From the NCBI RefSeq assembly GCF_001544455.2, contig NZ_FCOC02000012.1, positions 62,001 to 126,000 on the forward strand: a stretch of 64,000 nt of DNA, written 5' to 3'. The notes beneath the pieces are model-generated. The model saw only the letters and a list, made by a program, of their open reading frames with translations. It was not told where the DNA came from and searched no databases. The position numbers were made by a program, and so were the translations under genes. This stretch comes from Caballeronia sordidicola (GTDB lineage Bacteria; Pseudomonadota; Gammaproteobacteria; Burkholderiales; Burkholderiaceae). This document shows positions 46,624-55,874 of this stretch, piece after piece; within the stretch, counting starts at the first letter, position 1, and each line of letters begins with the position of its first letter.

Positions 46624-47151
46624 ATGACCAAGACGACGAAAGCAGCGACGACTTACACAGTATCGAAGCACAGCCATTCCGGCTTGAAAAAAGTATCGAT
46701 TGCGGTGCTCGCAGCCGCCATGACGTTTGGTGTGGCGGGCGGCGCATTTGCGCAGGCATCCAGCGCCGACACCAGCGACATGAGCAGCGCCGGCAACACG
46801 AACGGCGGCGGTTTGCCGCAAGTCCAGACGCAGGGGAACGTATCGTACACGTCGGGCGGCGTGGGGCTCGACGAATCGCATGCGCTGATTCGCGAACAGG
46901 CGCACTGGCCGCTGTCATTGCGTTTCACGGGACCGACAGCAGATTATCTCTCCGACGTCCACGTTCGCATTACCGACGAGAAAAACGCCGACGTGCTCAA
47001 AACCGACGCAATGGGCCCTTACATGCTCGTGAAGCTGCCGCCGGGACGTTACACGGTCTACGCCAAGTACAAGGACTCCGAGAAGAAACAAGCGGTGACG
47101 GTGGCTGGAAACGGCAAGGCCAAGGCGGCATTCCACTGGTCGACTCAGTAA
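46624..47151 (+). CDS. Secreted carboxypeptidase-regulatory-like small protein
   Basis: 175 aa. Signal peptide ends near GVAGGAFA. The mature part starts with a Ser/Asn/Gly-rich segment, then a beta-sandwich (about 95-170): SLRFTGPTADYLSDVHVRITD, MLVKLPPGRYTVYAKYKDSEKKQAVTV, typical of carboxypeptidase-regulatory or transthyretin-like folds. No catalytic residues are seen. The neighbour upstream is the protease; function unknown. Confidence 0.75.
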   Translation: MTKTTKAATTYTVSKHSHSGLKKVSIAVLAAAMTFGVAGGAFAQASSADTSDMSSAGNTNGGGLPQVQTQGNVSYTSGGVGLDESHALIREQAHWPLSLRFTGPTADYLSDVHVRITDEKNADVLKTDAMGPYMLVKLPPGRYTVYAKYKDSEKKQAVTVAGNGKAKAAFHWSTQ

Positions 47152-47260
47152 TTGTCTCAATAACCGGAACAAACTGCCGGACGCTACCGCATGCTGTGTG
47201 GTGCGGGACATAAACCCGCGCACAACGCTTGCACAACTCCCCCGGAGTTGTCTCATAATG

Positions 47261-47295
47261 AAAGCCACGGGTCCCGGAAAGCCCGTGGTTTTTTT
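47261..47295 (+). terminator. Intrinsic terminator
   Basis: CCACGGG / CCCGTGG with A-rich foot and a run of seven Ts. A second hairpin, ACAACTCC-CCC-GGAGTTGT (47233-47251), lies just upstream. Together they end the 46624-47151 gene transcript. Confidence 0.85.
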
Positions 47296-47406
47296 GCGCG
47301 GGCGTAGCGCGTTGCTGCACGACGGCGCAGTTCAATGTCCCATATGGAAATAGTGTGGAAACCGCATGGAATGGCATGAAGACATGCATGAAGCCGGGAG
47401 CGCACA

Positions 47407-47769
47407 ATGAACACCGAAACCCATCACATTGACATTTCGCTGAACACGCGGCGGCATCGCGTGATTCATCAGGGCGTGACGTTCGCGGACACCCGGGCGG
47501 CTTTGACCCTTGCCGAAACCGGGCATGATCCGGTGCATTATTTCCCGCGCGGCGACGTCAACATGGCGCGCCTTGCCAAATCCACGCATACCTCGCACTG
47601 CCCGTACAAGGGCGAAGCCACGTACTACCACTTGCTCACAGAAGAAGGTCCGATCGAAAACGCGGTCTGGAGCTACGAGGAGCCTTTGGAAAGCGTGGCG
47701 CAGATCAAGTGTTATCTGGCGTTTTATCCCACCCGCGTCGATCGTATCGATGAAACGTCGGGCACTTGA
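47407..47769 (+). CDS. DUF427 domain protein
   Basis: 120 aa. Recognised from YFPRGDVNMARLAKSTHTSHCPYKGEATYYHL and NAVWSYEEPLESVAQIKCYLAFYPTRVD, the DUF427 core (HCPYKG with a conserved Cys and Lys). Small beta-sandwich cytosolic protein of unknown function. 71 bp before the CoxG-like gene on the same strand. Confidence 0.9.
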   Translation: MNTETHHIDISLNTRRHRVIHQGVTFADTRAALTLAETGHDPVHYFPRGDVNMARLAKSTHTSHCPYKGEATYYHLLTEEGPIENAVWSYEEPLESVAQIKCYLAFYPTRVDRIDETSGT

Positions 47770-47840
47770 TTACCTGATATCCGATTGAAAAACCGCCGGG
47801 CCAATACGAACGCAATGCGTGAGATTCAGGGGAGGTCGTA

Positions 47841-48599
47841 ATGGAAGTCGCCGACGCTTTACGCATTCCGCTCGCCCCTGGCCTGGTGCGCGAGGCGTTG
47901 GGCGACCTGGCGCTGGTGCGTGCGAGCATCGATAACTGCGAATCGCTTTTGCGTCTGGCCGGCGGCGAGTACATTCTCGCGCTGACCGTGCCGCTCGGTG
48001 CGCTGCGCTCGCGCTACGTGATCCGCGCGCACGTGGCCGAGGCGCGCCGCCTGCCGCGACACGACGGGTCCGAGGGCGAAGTCGACGCGCAGACCCTGAG
48101 CTTCAAGGCGCGCGGCGAAGGCGTGGGGTCGTTGCGCGGACAAATTGCGGTCGCGTTGATTCCGGACGCGAACGGCGAATCGACATGGATTGAATACACG
48201 GTATGGGCGACGCTTTCCGGGCCGCTCGCGAGTTTGCCGCCGCGTCAGATCGAGAACGCGCTGCGCGAAGTAGCCGATGATTTTTTCGCCGAGTTTTGCG
48301 AAGTGGTGCGTGCGAAGCATGGCCATCCCGCGTTGCAGATGCCGGACGCGGCCATTTCGCGGCGGCACGTATTCCTGAGACCCATCGCCATGTCGGCGGC
48401 GTTCGCGCGTCCGGCCTCCGCTGCGGCGCAGAAGTCACGCGCAGCCGCCGCGGATGCTATCGGCGGGGTCTTGCGGCAGAGGCTGCACGGTCACGCGCCG
48501 CGGCATCATCCGCATAGCTTGCCTGCTTGGGCGTGGGCCGCCATGCTCGGTTGCGTCGCGCTCTTCCTGTTTCTCGCGCAGCACTACGGTCTGCAATAG
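47841..48599 (+). CDS. CoxG-like SRPBCC protein with C-terminal anchor
   Basis: 252 aa. Residues 1-155 form the SRPBCC/CoxG domain (PLAPGLVREALGDLALVRASIDNCESLLRLAGGEYILALTVPLGALRSRY, a hydrophobic-ligand fold). Then a basic, His-rich linker and a single helix AWAWAAMLGCVALFLFLAQHYG at the end, so it is tail-anchored. Related CoxG proteins tether CO-dehydrogenase accessory factors to the membrane, but no cox genes are present here. GGGGAGG is upstream of the ATG. Confidence 0.8.
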   Translation: MEVADALRIPLAPGLVREALGDLALVRASIDNCESLLRLAGGEYILALTVPLGALRSRYVIRAHVAEARRLPRHDGSEGEVDAQTLSFKARGEGVGSLRGQIAVALIPDANGESTWIEYTVWATLSGPLASLPPRQIENALREVADDFFAEFCEVVRAKHGHPALQMPDAAISRRHVFLRPIAMSAAFARPASAAAQKSRAAAADAIGGVLRQRLHGHAPRHHPHSLPAWAWAAMLGCVALFLFLAQHYGLQ

Positions 48600-48607
48600 C
48601 GCCGGAT

Positions 48608-49249
48608 CTATTCGCCCCGGCGCAGCATGGACGGGCTGTAACGCATGACGTCGAAACAGGAGTCGATCAGCCTTTCCGATTCGTTCCTGAGGTCGATGCT
48701 CTCCGGCCACATCAGCGAATCGTAGAGAATGCCCGTGAACAGCGCGTGCAGGATGACCGTGGCGTGATGCGTGTCGAGCCTCGCCGGCAACTGGCCTTTA
48801 TCGATCGCGTTCAACAGCCCGCGCTCGATCCTCTCCTTTCCCTCGCGTATGTTGGTCTGATGGCGCTCGCGCACCGGACCCATGTCTTCCACGAATTCGC
48901 ACTTCAAAAACAGGATGTCGAAGACGCGCCGCCGCTGTTCGTCGAGCGCAATGTTGCGCATGCACCAGATGAAGATGTCGCGCATCCGGCCGAGCGGATC
49001 GGGCTCTTTCGTGTCGAGCGTTGCTTCCACCAGTTCATCGAGCGGTAACAGGCTGCGGTCGAACATGGCGGTGAAAAGATCGCCCTTGTTGGCAAAATGC
49101 CAGTAAATGGCGCCGCGCGTCACGCCGGCTTCGAGCGCGATGTCGGCCAGCGTTGTGCGGGACACGCCTTTCTCGAAGAACACGCGCTCGGCTGCATCCA
49201 GAATGCCGTTGCGCGTTTCCGCCGCTTCTTCCTTCGTTCGTCGGACCAT
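48608..49249 (-). CDS. bpeR: TetR-family repressor of the adjacent RND pump (BpeR/AcrR-like)
   Basis: 213 aa. HTH at about 15-60: ILDAAERVFFEKGVSRTTLADIALEAGVTRGAIYWHFANKGDLF, very close to AcrR/TtgR/BpeR N-termini. The ligand domain contains DILFLKCEFVEDMGPVRERHQTN. It is divergent from a MexAB/BpeAB-like operon, so it should repress it and respond to drugs. The gene ends 8 bp from the convergent CoxG gene. Confidence 0.9.
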   Translation of the reverse strand: MVRRTKEEAAETRNGILDAAERVFFEKGVSRTTLADIALEAGVTRGAIYWHFANKGDLFTAMFDRSLLPLDELVEATLDTKEPDPLGRMRDIFIWCMRNIALDEQRRRVFDILFLKCEFVEDMGPVRERHQTNIREGKERIERGLLNAIDKGQLPARLDTHHATVILHALFTGILYDSLMWPESIDLRNESERLIDSCFDVMRYSPSMLRRGE

Positions 49250-49701
49250 TATTTCGTTAGTTCCAGCTTGCCTGCCCGTGCGCCAAGGTTCGACGCTTTC
49301 TTACATTATCCCGCAGCGACGTCACATATTTGTTTATCCCGCTTCGACGCTTCGAGACGATTCCTCTCGCGCTGCTCGTGTTCACGTACGATCGTCTCTT
49401 TTACGTTCATTCGTGAATGTATATACAATACCATCCGTCCAACGATAGCCCAAGCCGCATTGACCGGTTAATATCCGACACAGCTTTCAGCCGCCGCCCG
49501 TCCGCAAGGCCAATCCCAGGCCAGACAAGCGGCAGTCGCACGACATAGACGACGCCCGGCGCGGAACACGAATGTTGATCGGGGCACTGGTTTTTACGCC
49601 CAATGGCTACTGGTTTGCGTCTCAAGACGCTTGTTGCGGATCGCCTGCAGGAAGGTGGCCGCGCACTTATTTCAATCTCAGTCTTTGACAGAGGTCGCTC
49701 C
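49250..49701. other. Divergent control region of bpeR and the efflux operon
   Basis: 452 bp without a supported gene, between the bpeR start and the bpeA start. It holds the promoter/operator at 49401-49429 and leaves an untranslated leader of about 265 bases before bpeA. An in-frame ATG at 49603 would add 33 residues before the lipoprotein signal and is rejected for that reason. Confidence 0.6.
49401..49429 (+). promoter_or_regulatory. Efflux operon promoter with TetR operator candidate
   Basis: TTACGT (49401-49406) and TACAAT (49424-49429) are spaced 17 bp. The palindrome CATTC-GT-GAATG (49408-49419) fills the spacer, close in look to operators of the AcrR/TtgR group. A repressor here would block RNA polymerase. 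Confidence 0.65.
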
Positions 49702-50964
49702 ATGCGCGTCGAACGGGTTCCATTCCGCTTAATCAGTGCCGCGACGGCTGCCCTAATCCTTGCAGCCTGCGGACAAAAACAATCAGCACCGCCGCCCCAG
49801 ACGCCCGAAGTCGGCGTTGTTACCGTCCAGCCGACCACCGTTCCTGTCGTGAGCGAATTGCCGGGCCGCACGAGCGCGTTTCTCGTCGCCCAGGTGCGCG
49901 CGCGGGTCGACGGCATCGTGCTGCGCCGCGAATTCACTGAAGGTTCGGATGTGAAGGCGGGGCAGCGTCTTTACAAGATCGATCCTGCGCCGTTCATTGC
50001 GTCGCTGAACACGGCCAAGGCGACGCTCGCGAAGGCGCAAGCCAACGTCGTGACGCAAAACGCCCAGGCGGCGCGCTTCAAGATCCTCGTCGCGGCCAAT
50101 GCGGTCAGCAAGCAGGACTACGACAACGCCGTGGCAACACAAGGCCAGGCTGCGGCGGACGTGGCGTCGGGCAAAGCTGCCGTCGATACCGCCCAGATCA
50201 ACCTGGGCTATACGGATGTGGTGTCGCCCATTACGGGCCGCATCGGCTTGTCGCAGGTCACGCCGGGCGCGTATGTACAGGCGAGCGCGGCCACGCTGCT
50301 TACGACAGTCCAGCAACTGGACCCGGTCTACGTTGACCTGACGCAATCGAGCGTGGACGGCCTCAAGCTGCGCCGCGACATTCAGGAAGGGCGCCTGCAG
50401 ACCGGTGGCCCGAACGCCGCCAAGGTCTCGCTGATCCTGGAAGACGGCCGCACGTATTCGGAACAGGGCAAGTTGCAATTCTCCGATGTAAGCGTCGATC
50501 AGGGCACGGGTTCCGTGACCGTGCGCGCGATTTTCCCGAACAAGGACCGCGTGCTGTTGCCGGGCATGTTCGTGCGTGCGCGGATTGACGAAGGCGTGAA
50601 CAACAAGGCGCTCGTCGTGCCGCAAGTCGGCGTGACGCATGACCAGAAGGGTCAGCCCACGGCGCTCGTGGTCGGACCCGACAACAAGGTGGCGCTGCGC
50701 CAGTTGGTGACTTCCGGAACGTTCGGCTCGGGCTGGGTGGTCGACAGCGGCCTGAATCCGGGCGACCGCGTGATCGTGCAGGGCACGGACAAGGCGCGGC
50801 CGGGTTCGACTGTCAAGCCGGTCGACGCGCAACTGCCGCCGCCAGGCGCCCAGGGCGCTTCCGGCGCTGACGCGGGTTCGGCTCCGGCGGCTGCCGGCGC
50901 GAGCAGCGCGGCGGCTTCGAGCAGTCCGGCTCCGGCGGCAGCTTCCGCAGCTTCAGGCGCGTAA
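49702..50964 (+). CDS. bpeA: RND efflux periplasmic adaptor (MexA/BpeA type)
   Basis: 420 aa from MRVERVPFRL (49702), with GAGGTC as ribosome site. Lipoprotein signal: ATAALILAACGQKQ. Lipoyl halves (VRARVDGIVLRREFTEGSDVKAGQRLYKIDP, DVVSPITGRIGLSQVTPGAYVQ) flank an alpha-hairpin; beta-barrel and membrane-proximal domains follow. The C-terminal 45 residues are Ala/Ser/Pro-rich low complexity. It bridges the inner-membrane pump and the outer-membrane channel. Confidence 0.95.
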   Translation: MRVERVPFRLISAATAALILAACGQKQSAPPPQTPEVGVVTVQPTTVPVVSELPGRTSAFLVAQVRARVDGIVLRREFTEGSDVKAGQRLYKIDPAPFIASLNTAKATLAKAQANVVTQNAQAARFKILVAANAVSKQDYDNAVATQGQAAADVASGKAAVDTAQINLGYTDVVSPITGRIGLSQVTPGAYVQASAATLLTTVQQLDPVYVDLTQSSVDGLKLRRDIQEGRLQTGGPNAAKVSLILEDGRTYSEQGKLQFSDVSVDQGTGSVTVRAIFPNKDRVLLPGMFVRARIDEGVNNKALVVPQVGVTHDQKGQPTALVVGPDNKVALRQLVTSGTFGSGWVVDSGLNPGDRVIVQGTDKARPGSTVKPVDAQLPPPGAQGASGADAGSAPAAAGASSAAASSSPAPAAASAASGA

Positions 50965-51001
50965 TCAGGCGCAATCGACGGAATAACAGGGAGCCTGTTT
51001 C

Positions 51002-54000
51002 ATGGCAAAGTTCTTTATCGATCGCCCGATTTTTGCATGGGTGATCGCGATTATTCTGATGCTGGCGGGGATCGCTTCGATCTTCACCTTGCCGATCGCG
51101 CAGTACCCGACGATCGCGCCGCCAGCCATTCAGATCAGTGCCACCTACCCGGGTGCGTCGGCTACGACCGTCGAAAACACGGTGACGCAGGTGATCGAGC
51201 AGCAGATGAGCGGCCTCGATCACTTGCTGTACCTGTCTTCGACCAGCGACGACTCCGGCACGGCCACCATCACGCTGACGTTCGCCGCCGGCACCAACCC
51301 TGACATTGCTCAGGTCCAGGTGCAAAACAAGCTGCAGCTCGCAACGCCGCTCCTGCCTCAAGCCGTGCAGCAGCTCGGCACCAAGGTGACGAAGTCGAGC
51401 AGCAGCTTTTTGGTGGTGATGGCGTTCGTGTCCACAGACGGCAGCATGGGCCGTTATGACCTCGCGAACTACGTGGCATCGAAGATTCAGGATCCGGTCA
51501 GCCGTATTGACGGGGTGGGTACGGTCACGCTGTTTGGCTCGCAATTCGCCATGCGGATTTGGCTGGACGCGACCAAGCTGAACAACTTCCAGCTAACGCC
51601 AATCGATGTCAAGAACGCCGTAGCGAACCAGAACGTGCAGGTCGCGGGCGGCGGACTGGGCGGCACGCCTGCCGTGCCGGGCCAGATGCTGCAGGCGACC
51701 ATCACGGAAGCCACGCTGCTGCAAACGCCCGAGCAGTTCGGCAATATTTTGCTGAAGGTCAATGCAGACGGTTCGCAAGTGCGCATCAAGGACGTGGCGC
51801 GAATCGAGCTGGGCGGTGAAAACTACAACTTCGACACGAAGTACAACGGTCAGCCGACCGCCGGCTTCGGTATTCAGCTCGCCACGGGCGCCAACGCGCT
51901 CAACACGGCGAAGCTGGTGCGCGCGAAGATCGACGACCTGTCGAAGTATTTCCCGCCGGGCCTGGTCGTGAAGTATCCGTACGACACCACGCCGTTCGTG
52001 AGGCTGTCCATTGAAGAAGTGGTCAAGACGCTGATCGAAGGTATCGTGCTGGTGTTCCTGGTCATGTACCTGTTCCTGCAGAACCTGCGGGCCACGCTGA
52101 TCCCGACGATCGCCGTGCCGGTGGTGCTGCTGGGTACGTTCGCGGTGATGGGCCTGGTCGGATTCTCCATCAACACGCTGTCCATGTTCGGGCTGGTGCT
52201 CGCCATCGGCTTGCTGGTGGACGATGCAATCGTGGTGGTGGAAAACGTCGAGCGGGTGATGGCCGAGGAGGGACTGTCTCCGAAGGAGGCGACCCGCAAG
52301 GCCATGGACCAGATTACCGGCGCGCTGGTCGGCGTGGCGCTCGTGCTCTCGGCCGTGTTCGTGCCGGTGGCGTTCTCGGGCGGATCGGTGGGCGCGATTT
52401 ATCGCCAGTTCTCGCTGACCATTGTTGCGGCCATGATCTTGTCCGTGCTCACCGCGTTGATCCTGACGCCGGCCTTGTGCGCGACGATCCTGAAGCCTAT
52501 CGACAAAGACCATCACGTCGAGAAGAAGGGTTTCTTCGGCTGGTTCAACCGGACGTTCACAAAGAGCCAGGACAAGTACCACAGCGGCGTGGAGCACGTG
52601 ATCAAGCGCTCGGGCCGCTGGCTTGTGATCTATCTCGTCGTGATCGTCGCGGTGGGTTTCCTGTTCGTGCGTCTGCCGAAGTCGTTCCTGCCTGACGAAG
52701 ACCAGGGCACCATGTTCGTGATCGTCCAGGCGCCGGCGGGCTCGACGCAGGAACGCACGGCCAAGGTTCTCGCCGATATCTCCGACTGGCTGCTGAAAGA
52801 CCAGAAAGACATCGTCGATGCCGTGTTCACCGTGAACGGCTTCAGCTTTGCAGGCCGCGGCCAGAACTCCGGTCTCGTGTTCGTGCGGATGAAGGATTAC
52901 GGGGAGCGGCAGCACGCGGACCAGAAGGTGGGCGCGCTCGTTGGACGCATGTTCGGGCACTTCGCGAGCTACAAGGACGCGATGGTCATTCCGGTGAATC
53001 CGCCGTCCATCCCCGAACTCGGCACGGCGTCGGGCTTCGACTTCGAGCTGGAGGATCGCTCGGGTGTCGGGCACGACGCGCTGATCCAGGCGCGCAACAT
53101 GTTGCTGGGCATGGCTGCGAAGGATCCAACGGTTGCGCAGGTTCGTCCGAACGGCTTGAACGATACACCGCAGTTCAAGGTGAACATTGACCGCGAGAAG
53201 GCGAGCGCGCTGGGTGTTTCGCCAGCGGATATCGACAATGTGTTCTCGATTGCGTGGGGTTCGTCGTATGTGAACAACTTCCTCGACGTCGATAACCGGA
53301 TCAAGAAGGTCTACATTCAGGGCGACGCGCAGTTCCGCATGAACCCGGAAGACCTGAACGACTGGTATGTGCGCAACAGTTCCGGCGGCATGGTGCCGTT
53401 CGGCGCATTCGGCTCGGGCAAGTGGATCTTCGGTTCGCCGAAACTCGAACGCTACAACGGTATTTCCGCGGTCGAAATCCAGGGCGCGGCAGGTCCGGGC
53501 AAGTCGACGGGGCAGGCCATGGCGGCTATCGAGGCCATGGCGGCGAAGTTGCCGGCCGGTATTGGCTACGAATGGACAGGCTTGTCGCTGCAGGAACGCC
53601 AGTCGGGTTCGCAGGCGCCGATTCTGTACGGCATCTCGATTCTCGTCGTGTTCCTGTGTCTCGCGGCGCTGTATGAAAGCTGGTCGATTCCGTTCTCGGT
53701 GATCATGGTGGTGCCGCTCGGTATTCTCGGCGCGCTGCTTGCGGCAACTTTGCGCGGGCTGGAAAACGACGTGTTCTTCCAGGTCGGCTTGCTGACCACG
53801 GTGGGTTTGTCGGCGAAGAACGCAATTCTGATCGTGGAATTCGCACGCGACTTGCGCTCGCAGGGCCGCACGACGGTCGAGGCGGCCATGGAAGCGGCGC
53901 GTCTGCGGTTGCGACCGATCCTGATGACGTCGCTGGCGTTTATTCTCGGCGTGCTGCCGCTCGCGATCAGTAACGGCGCGGGCTCGGCGAGCCAGCACGC

Positions 54001-54160
54001 GATTGGTACGGGCGTGATCGGCGGGATGTTGACGGCGACCTTCCTGGCTATTTTCATGATCCCGATGTTCTTCGTGGTGATCAGCAGAATCAGCCATGAC
54101 AAGGGCACGCCGCATCATGACCACGGCGGCACGCCGGCTCCGGCCAAGGAAGGAAACTGA
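51002..54160 (+). CDS. bpeB: RND efflux transporter (HAE-1 family, MexB/BpeB type)
   Basis: 1052 aa, usual length. MAKFFIDRPIFAWVIAIILMLAG opens helix 1. Porter-domain G-loop STSDDSGTATITLTF and helix 4 with the proton-relay Asp pair in GLLVDDAIVVVENVERVMAEEG are visible, as is PVAFSGGSVGAIYRQFS. Second repeat: ILIVEFARDLRSQGRTTVEAAMEAARLRLRPILMTSLAF. The final tail is His-rich. Exports drugs and lipophilic compounds using the proton gradient. The next gene begins 1 bp after its stop. Confidence 0.96.
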   Translation: MAKFFIDRPIFAWVIAIILMLAGIASIFTLPIAQYPTIAPPAIQISATYPGASATTVENTVTQVIEQQMSGLDHLLYLSSTSDDSGTATITLTFAAGTNPDIAQVQVQNKLQLATPLLPQAVQQLGTKVTKSSSSFLVVMAFVSTDGSMGRYDLANYVASKIQDPVSRIDGVGTVTLFGSQFAMRIWLDATKLNNFQLTPIDVKNAVANQNVQVAGGGLGGTPAVPGQMLQATITEATLLQTPEQFGNILLKVNADGSQVRIKDVARIELGGENYNFDTKYNGQPTAGFGIQLATGANALNTAKLVRAKIDDLSKYFPPGLVVKYPYDTTPFVRLSIEEVVKTLIEGIVLVFLVMYLFLQNLRATLIPTIAVPVVLLGTFAVMGLVGFSINTLSMFGLVLAIGLLVDDAIVVVENVERVMAEEGLSPKEATRKAMDQITGALVGVALVLSAVFVPVAFSGGSVGAIYRQFSLTIVAAMILSVLTALILTPALCATILKPIDKDHHVEKKGFFGWFNRTFTKSQDKYHSGVEHVIKRSGRWLVIYLVVIVAVGFLFVRLPKSFLPDEDQGTMFVIVQAPAGSTQERTAKVLADISDWLLKDQKDIVDAVFTVNGFSFAGRGQNSGLVFVRMKDYGERQHADQKVGALVGRMFGHFASYKDAMVIPVNPPSIPELGTASGFDFELEDRSGVGHDALIQARNMLLGMAAKDPTVAQVRPNGLNDTPQFKVNIDREKASALGVSPADIDNVFSIAWGSSYVNNFLDVDNRIKKVYIQGDAQFRMNPEDLNDWYVRNSSGGMVPFGAFGSGKWIFGSPKLERYNGISAVEIQGAAGPGKSTGQAMAAIEAMAAKLPAGIGYEWTGLSLQERQSGSQAPILYGISILVVFLCLAALYESWSIPFSVIMVVPLGILGALLAATLRGLENDVFFQVGLLTTVGLSAKNAILIVEFARDLRSQGRTTVEAAMEAARLRLRPILMTSLAFILGVLPLAISNGAGSASQHAIGTGVIGGMLTATFLAIFMIPMFFVVISRISHDKGTPHHDHGGTPAPAKEGN

Positions 54161-54161
54161 G

Positions 54162-55799
54162 ATGCTAAAACACTCCTTGATAGCAGCAGCGGTCGCGTTG
54201 TTCGCGGCTGGCTGCACCATGGCGCCGAAGTACGTGCGCCCGGACGCGCCCGTCGACCAGACGTTCCCGCAGGGCGGCGTCTACGACAAGCAGCCGAGCG
54301 CGACCTCGGGCGACGCAAATGGCCGCAGCGCGGAAACGAAGCCGGCGGTGGACATCGGCTGGCGTGATTTCTTTGCCGATGCGCGCTTGCAGCGGATCGT
54401 GGAAATTGCGCTGAAGAACAACCGCGATTTGCGTGTATCCATGCTCAACGTCGCGTCCGCGCGTGCGCAGTATCAGATCACGCGCGCGGGCCTGTTTCCG
54501 ACACTCGATGCAGTCGGCTCGCAAACGAAGCAGCGCACGCCGAGGGATCTGTCGTTCTTCGATCAGACGATCTCGAACCAGTATTCGGTTGGCGTGAATG
54601 CATCGTGGGAAATCGACTTCTTCGGGCGCATTCAAAGCTTGAAGGATCAGGCATTGGCGCAGTATTTCGCGCTGGCGGAAACGCGCAAGGCGGCGGAAAT
54701 CTCGCTCGTCTCGCAAGTCGCCGACCAATACCTGACGATGCTTTCCGCAGACGATCAGCTGACCGTCACGCGCAATACGCTGAAGACAGCGGACGAGTCG
54801 TATCGGATCACGAAGCTGCAATTCGATAACGGCGTAGGTTCTGAGCTCGATGTGCGCCAGGCTCAGGGCGTCCAGCAACAGGCCGCCGCCAACCTGCAGT
54901 CGCAAATGCGCCTGCGGGCGCAGGCCGAAAATGCGCTGGTGCTTCTGGTCGGCGAGCCGTTGCCGACCGATCTGCCGGCCGGCTTGCCGCTCGACAGCCA
55001 GAACCTGCTCGCCGATATTCCTGCCGGCTTGCCGTCCGACCTGCTGGTGCGGCGTCCGGATATTGCGTCGGCGGAGCAGTCGCTGCTTGCGGCCAACGCG
55101 AACATCGGCGCGGCGCGCGCGGCATTCTTCCCGAAGATTTCCCTGACGGGAAGCTTCGGAACGTTGTCGCCGTCGCTTGGCGGATTGTTCAAGCCGGGCT
55201 CGGCTGCGTGGTCGTTCGCGCCGCAGATTTCGATTCCGATCTTCGAGGGCGGTGCGAACATTGCCAATCTCGATGTGGCGCAGATTCAGAAGCGTATTGA
55301 GATCGCGAACTACGAGAAGGCGATTCAGACCGCGTTCCGCGAAGTGGCGGACGGTTTGGCGGCGCGCGGTACGTACGATCAGCAGATTGAAGCGCTCGAA
55401 TCGTTCACGAAATCGCAGTCGCGCCGGCTGGAATTGTCGGATCTGCGTTATCGCAACGGCGTGGACAGCTACCTTGCCGTGTTGACGGCGCAGGACGATT
55501 TATACACCGCGCAGCAATTGTTGATTACCGCGCGGCTGAACCGGGCGACCAACCTCGTGGATTTGTATCGTGAGCTGGGCGGCGGGTGGATCGAGCATGC
55601 GGGCGATCAGCCGCGTCCAGCGGATTTGATACCGGATTACCGGGATATCGGGACGCCTGCGACGGCGGCTCCGGCTTCCGCTGCGACCGTGGGTTCGGTT
55701 TCGACAGGACCGGCGAAGCTCGTGCCGGTGCAGCATTTGATGCCGGTTGCAAAACCGCAAGTCGATGCCGAAGGGAAAGCGGTTGGATCGGCGGGGTAA
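54162..55799 (+). CDS. oprB: Outer-membrane efflux channel lipoprotein (OprM/NodT family)
   Basis: 545 aa from MLKHSLIAAAVALFAAGCTM (lipobox FAAGC). Two TolC-like repeats: coiled-coil helices around 95-215 and 300-420, with RPDIASAEQSLLAANANIGAARAAFFPKISLTGSFG. The C-terminal 70 residues are a Pro/Ala-rich extension. Last gene of the pump operon. The symbol is by analogy to the Burkholderia bpeAB-oprB set. Confidence 0.94.
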   Translation: MLKHSLIAAAVALFAAGCTMAPKYVRPDAPVDQTFPQGGVYDKQPSATSGDANGRSAETKPAVDIGWRDFFADARLQRIVEIALKNNRDLRVSMLNVASARAQYQITRAGLFPTLDAVGSQTKQRTPRDLSFFDQTISNQYSVGVNASWEIDFFGRIQSLKDQALAQYFALAETRKAAEISLVSQVADQYLTMLSADDQLTVTRNTLKTADESYRITKLQFDNGVGSELDVRQAQGVQQQAAANLQSQMRLRAQAENALVLLVGEPLPTDLPAGLPLDSQNLLADIPAGLPSDLLVRRPDIASAEQSLLAANANIGAARAAFFPKISLTGSFGTLSPSLGGLFKPGSAAWSFAPQISIPIFEGGANIANLDVAQIQKRIEIANYEKAIQTAFREVADGLAARGTYDQQIEALESFTKSQSRRLELSDLRYRNGVDSYLAVLTAQDDLYTAQQLLITARLNRATNLVDLYRELGGGWIEHAGDQPRPADLIPDYRDIGTPATAAPASAATVGSVSTGPAKLVPVQHLMPVAKPQVDAEGKAVGSAG

Positions 55800-55822
55800 T
55801 TCGCTTGTTGGGACTGGTTGGA

Positions 55823-55850
55823 AAAACCGCAGCTTTGGCTGCGGTTTTAT
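55823..55850. terminator. Terminator after the efflux operon
   Basis: AAAACCGCAGC and GCTGCGGTTTT (11-bp perfect stem, loop TTTG) between convergent genes; the A and T feet make it bidirectional. Confidence 0.88.
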
Positions 55851-55874
55851 GGCGGATATGAGCCGCACACAGGC

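Noticed and set aside
51593..54220. 875-codon open frame antisense to the RND transporter
   Set aside because: Arg/His-rich shadow of a high-GC3 gene; no family features, and the plus-strand frame is a clear BpeB-type transporter.
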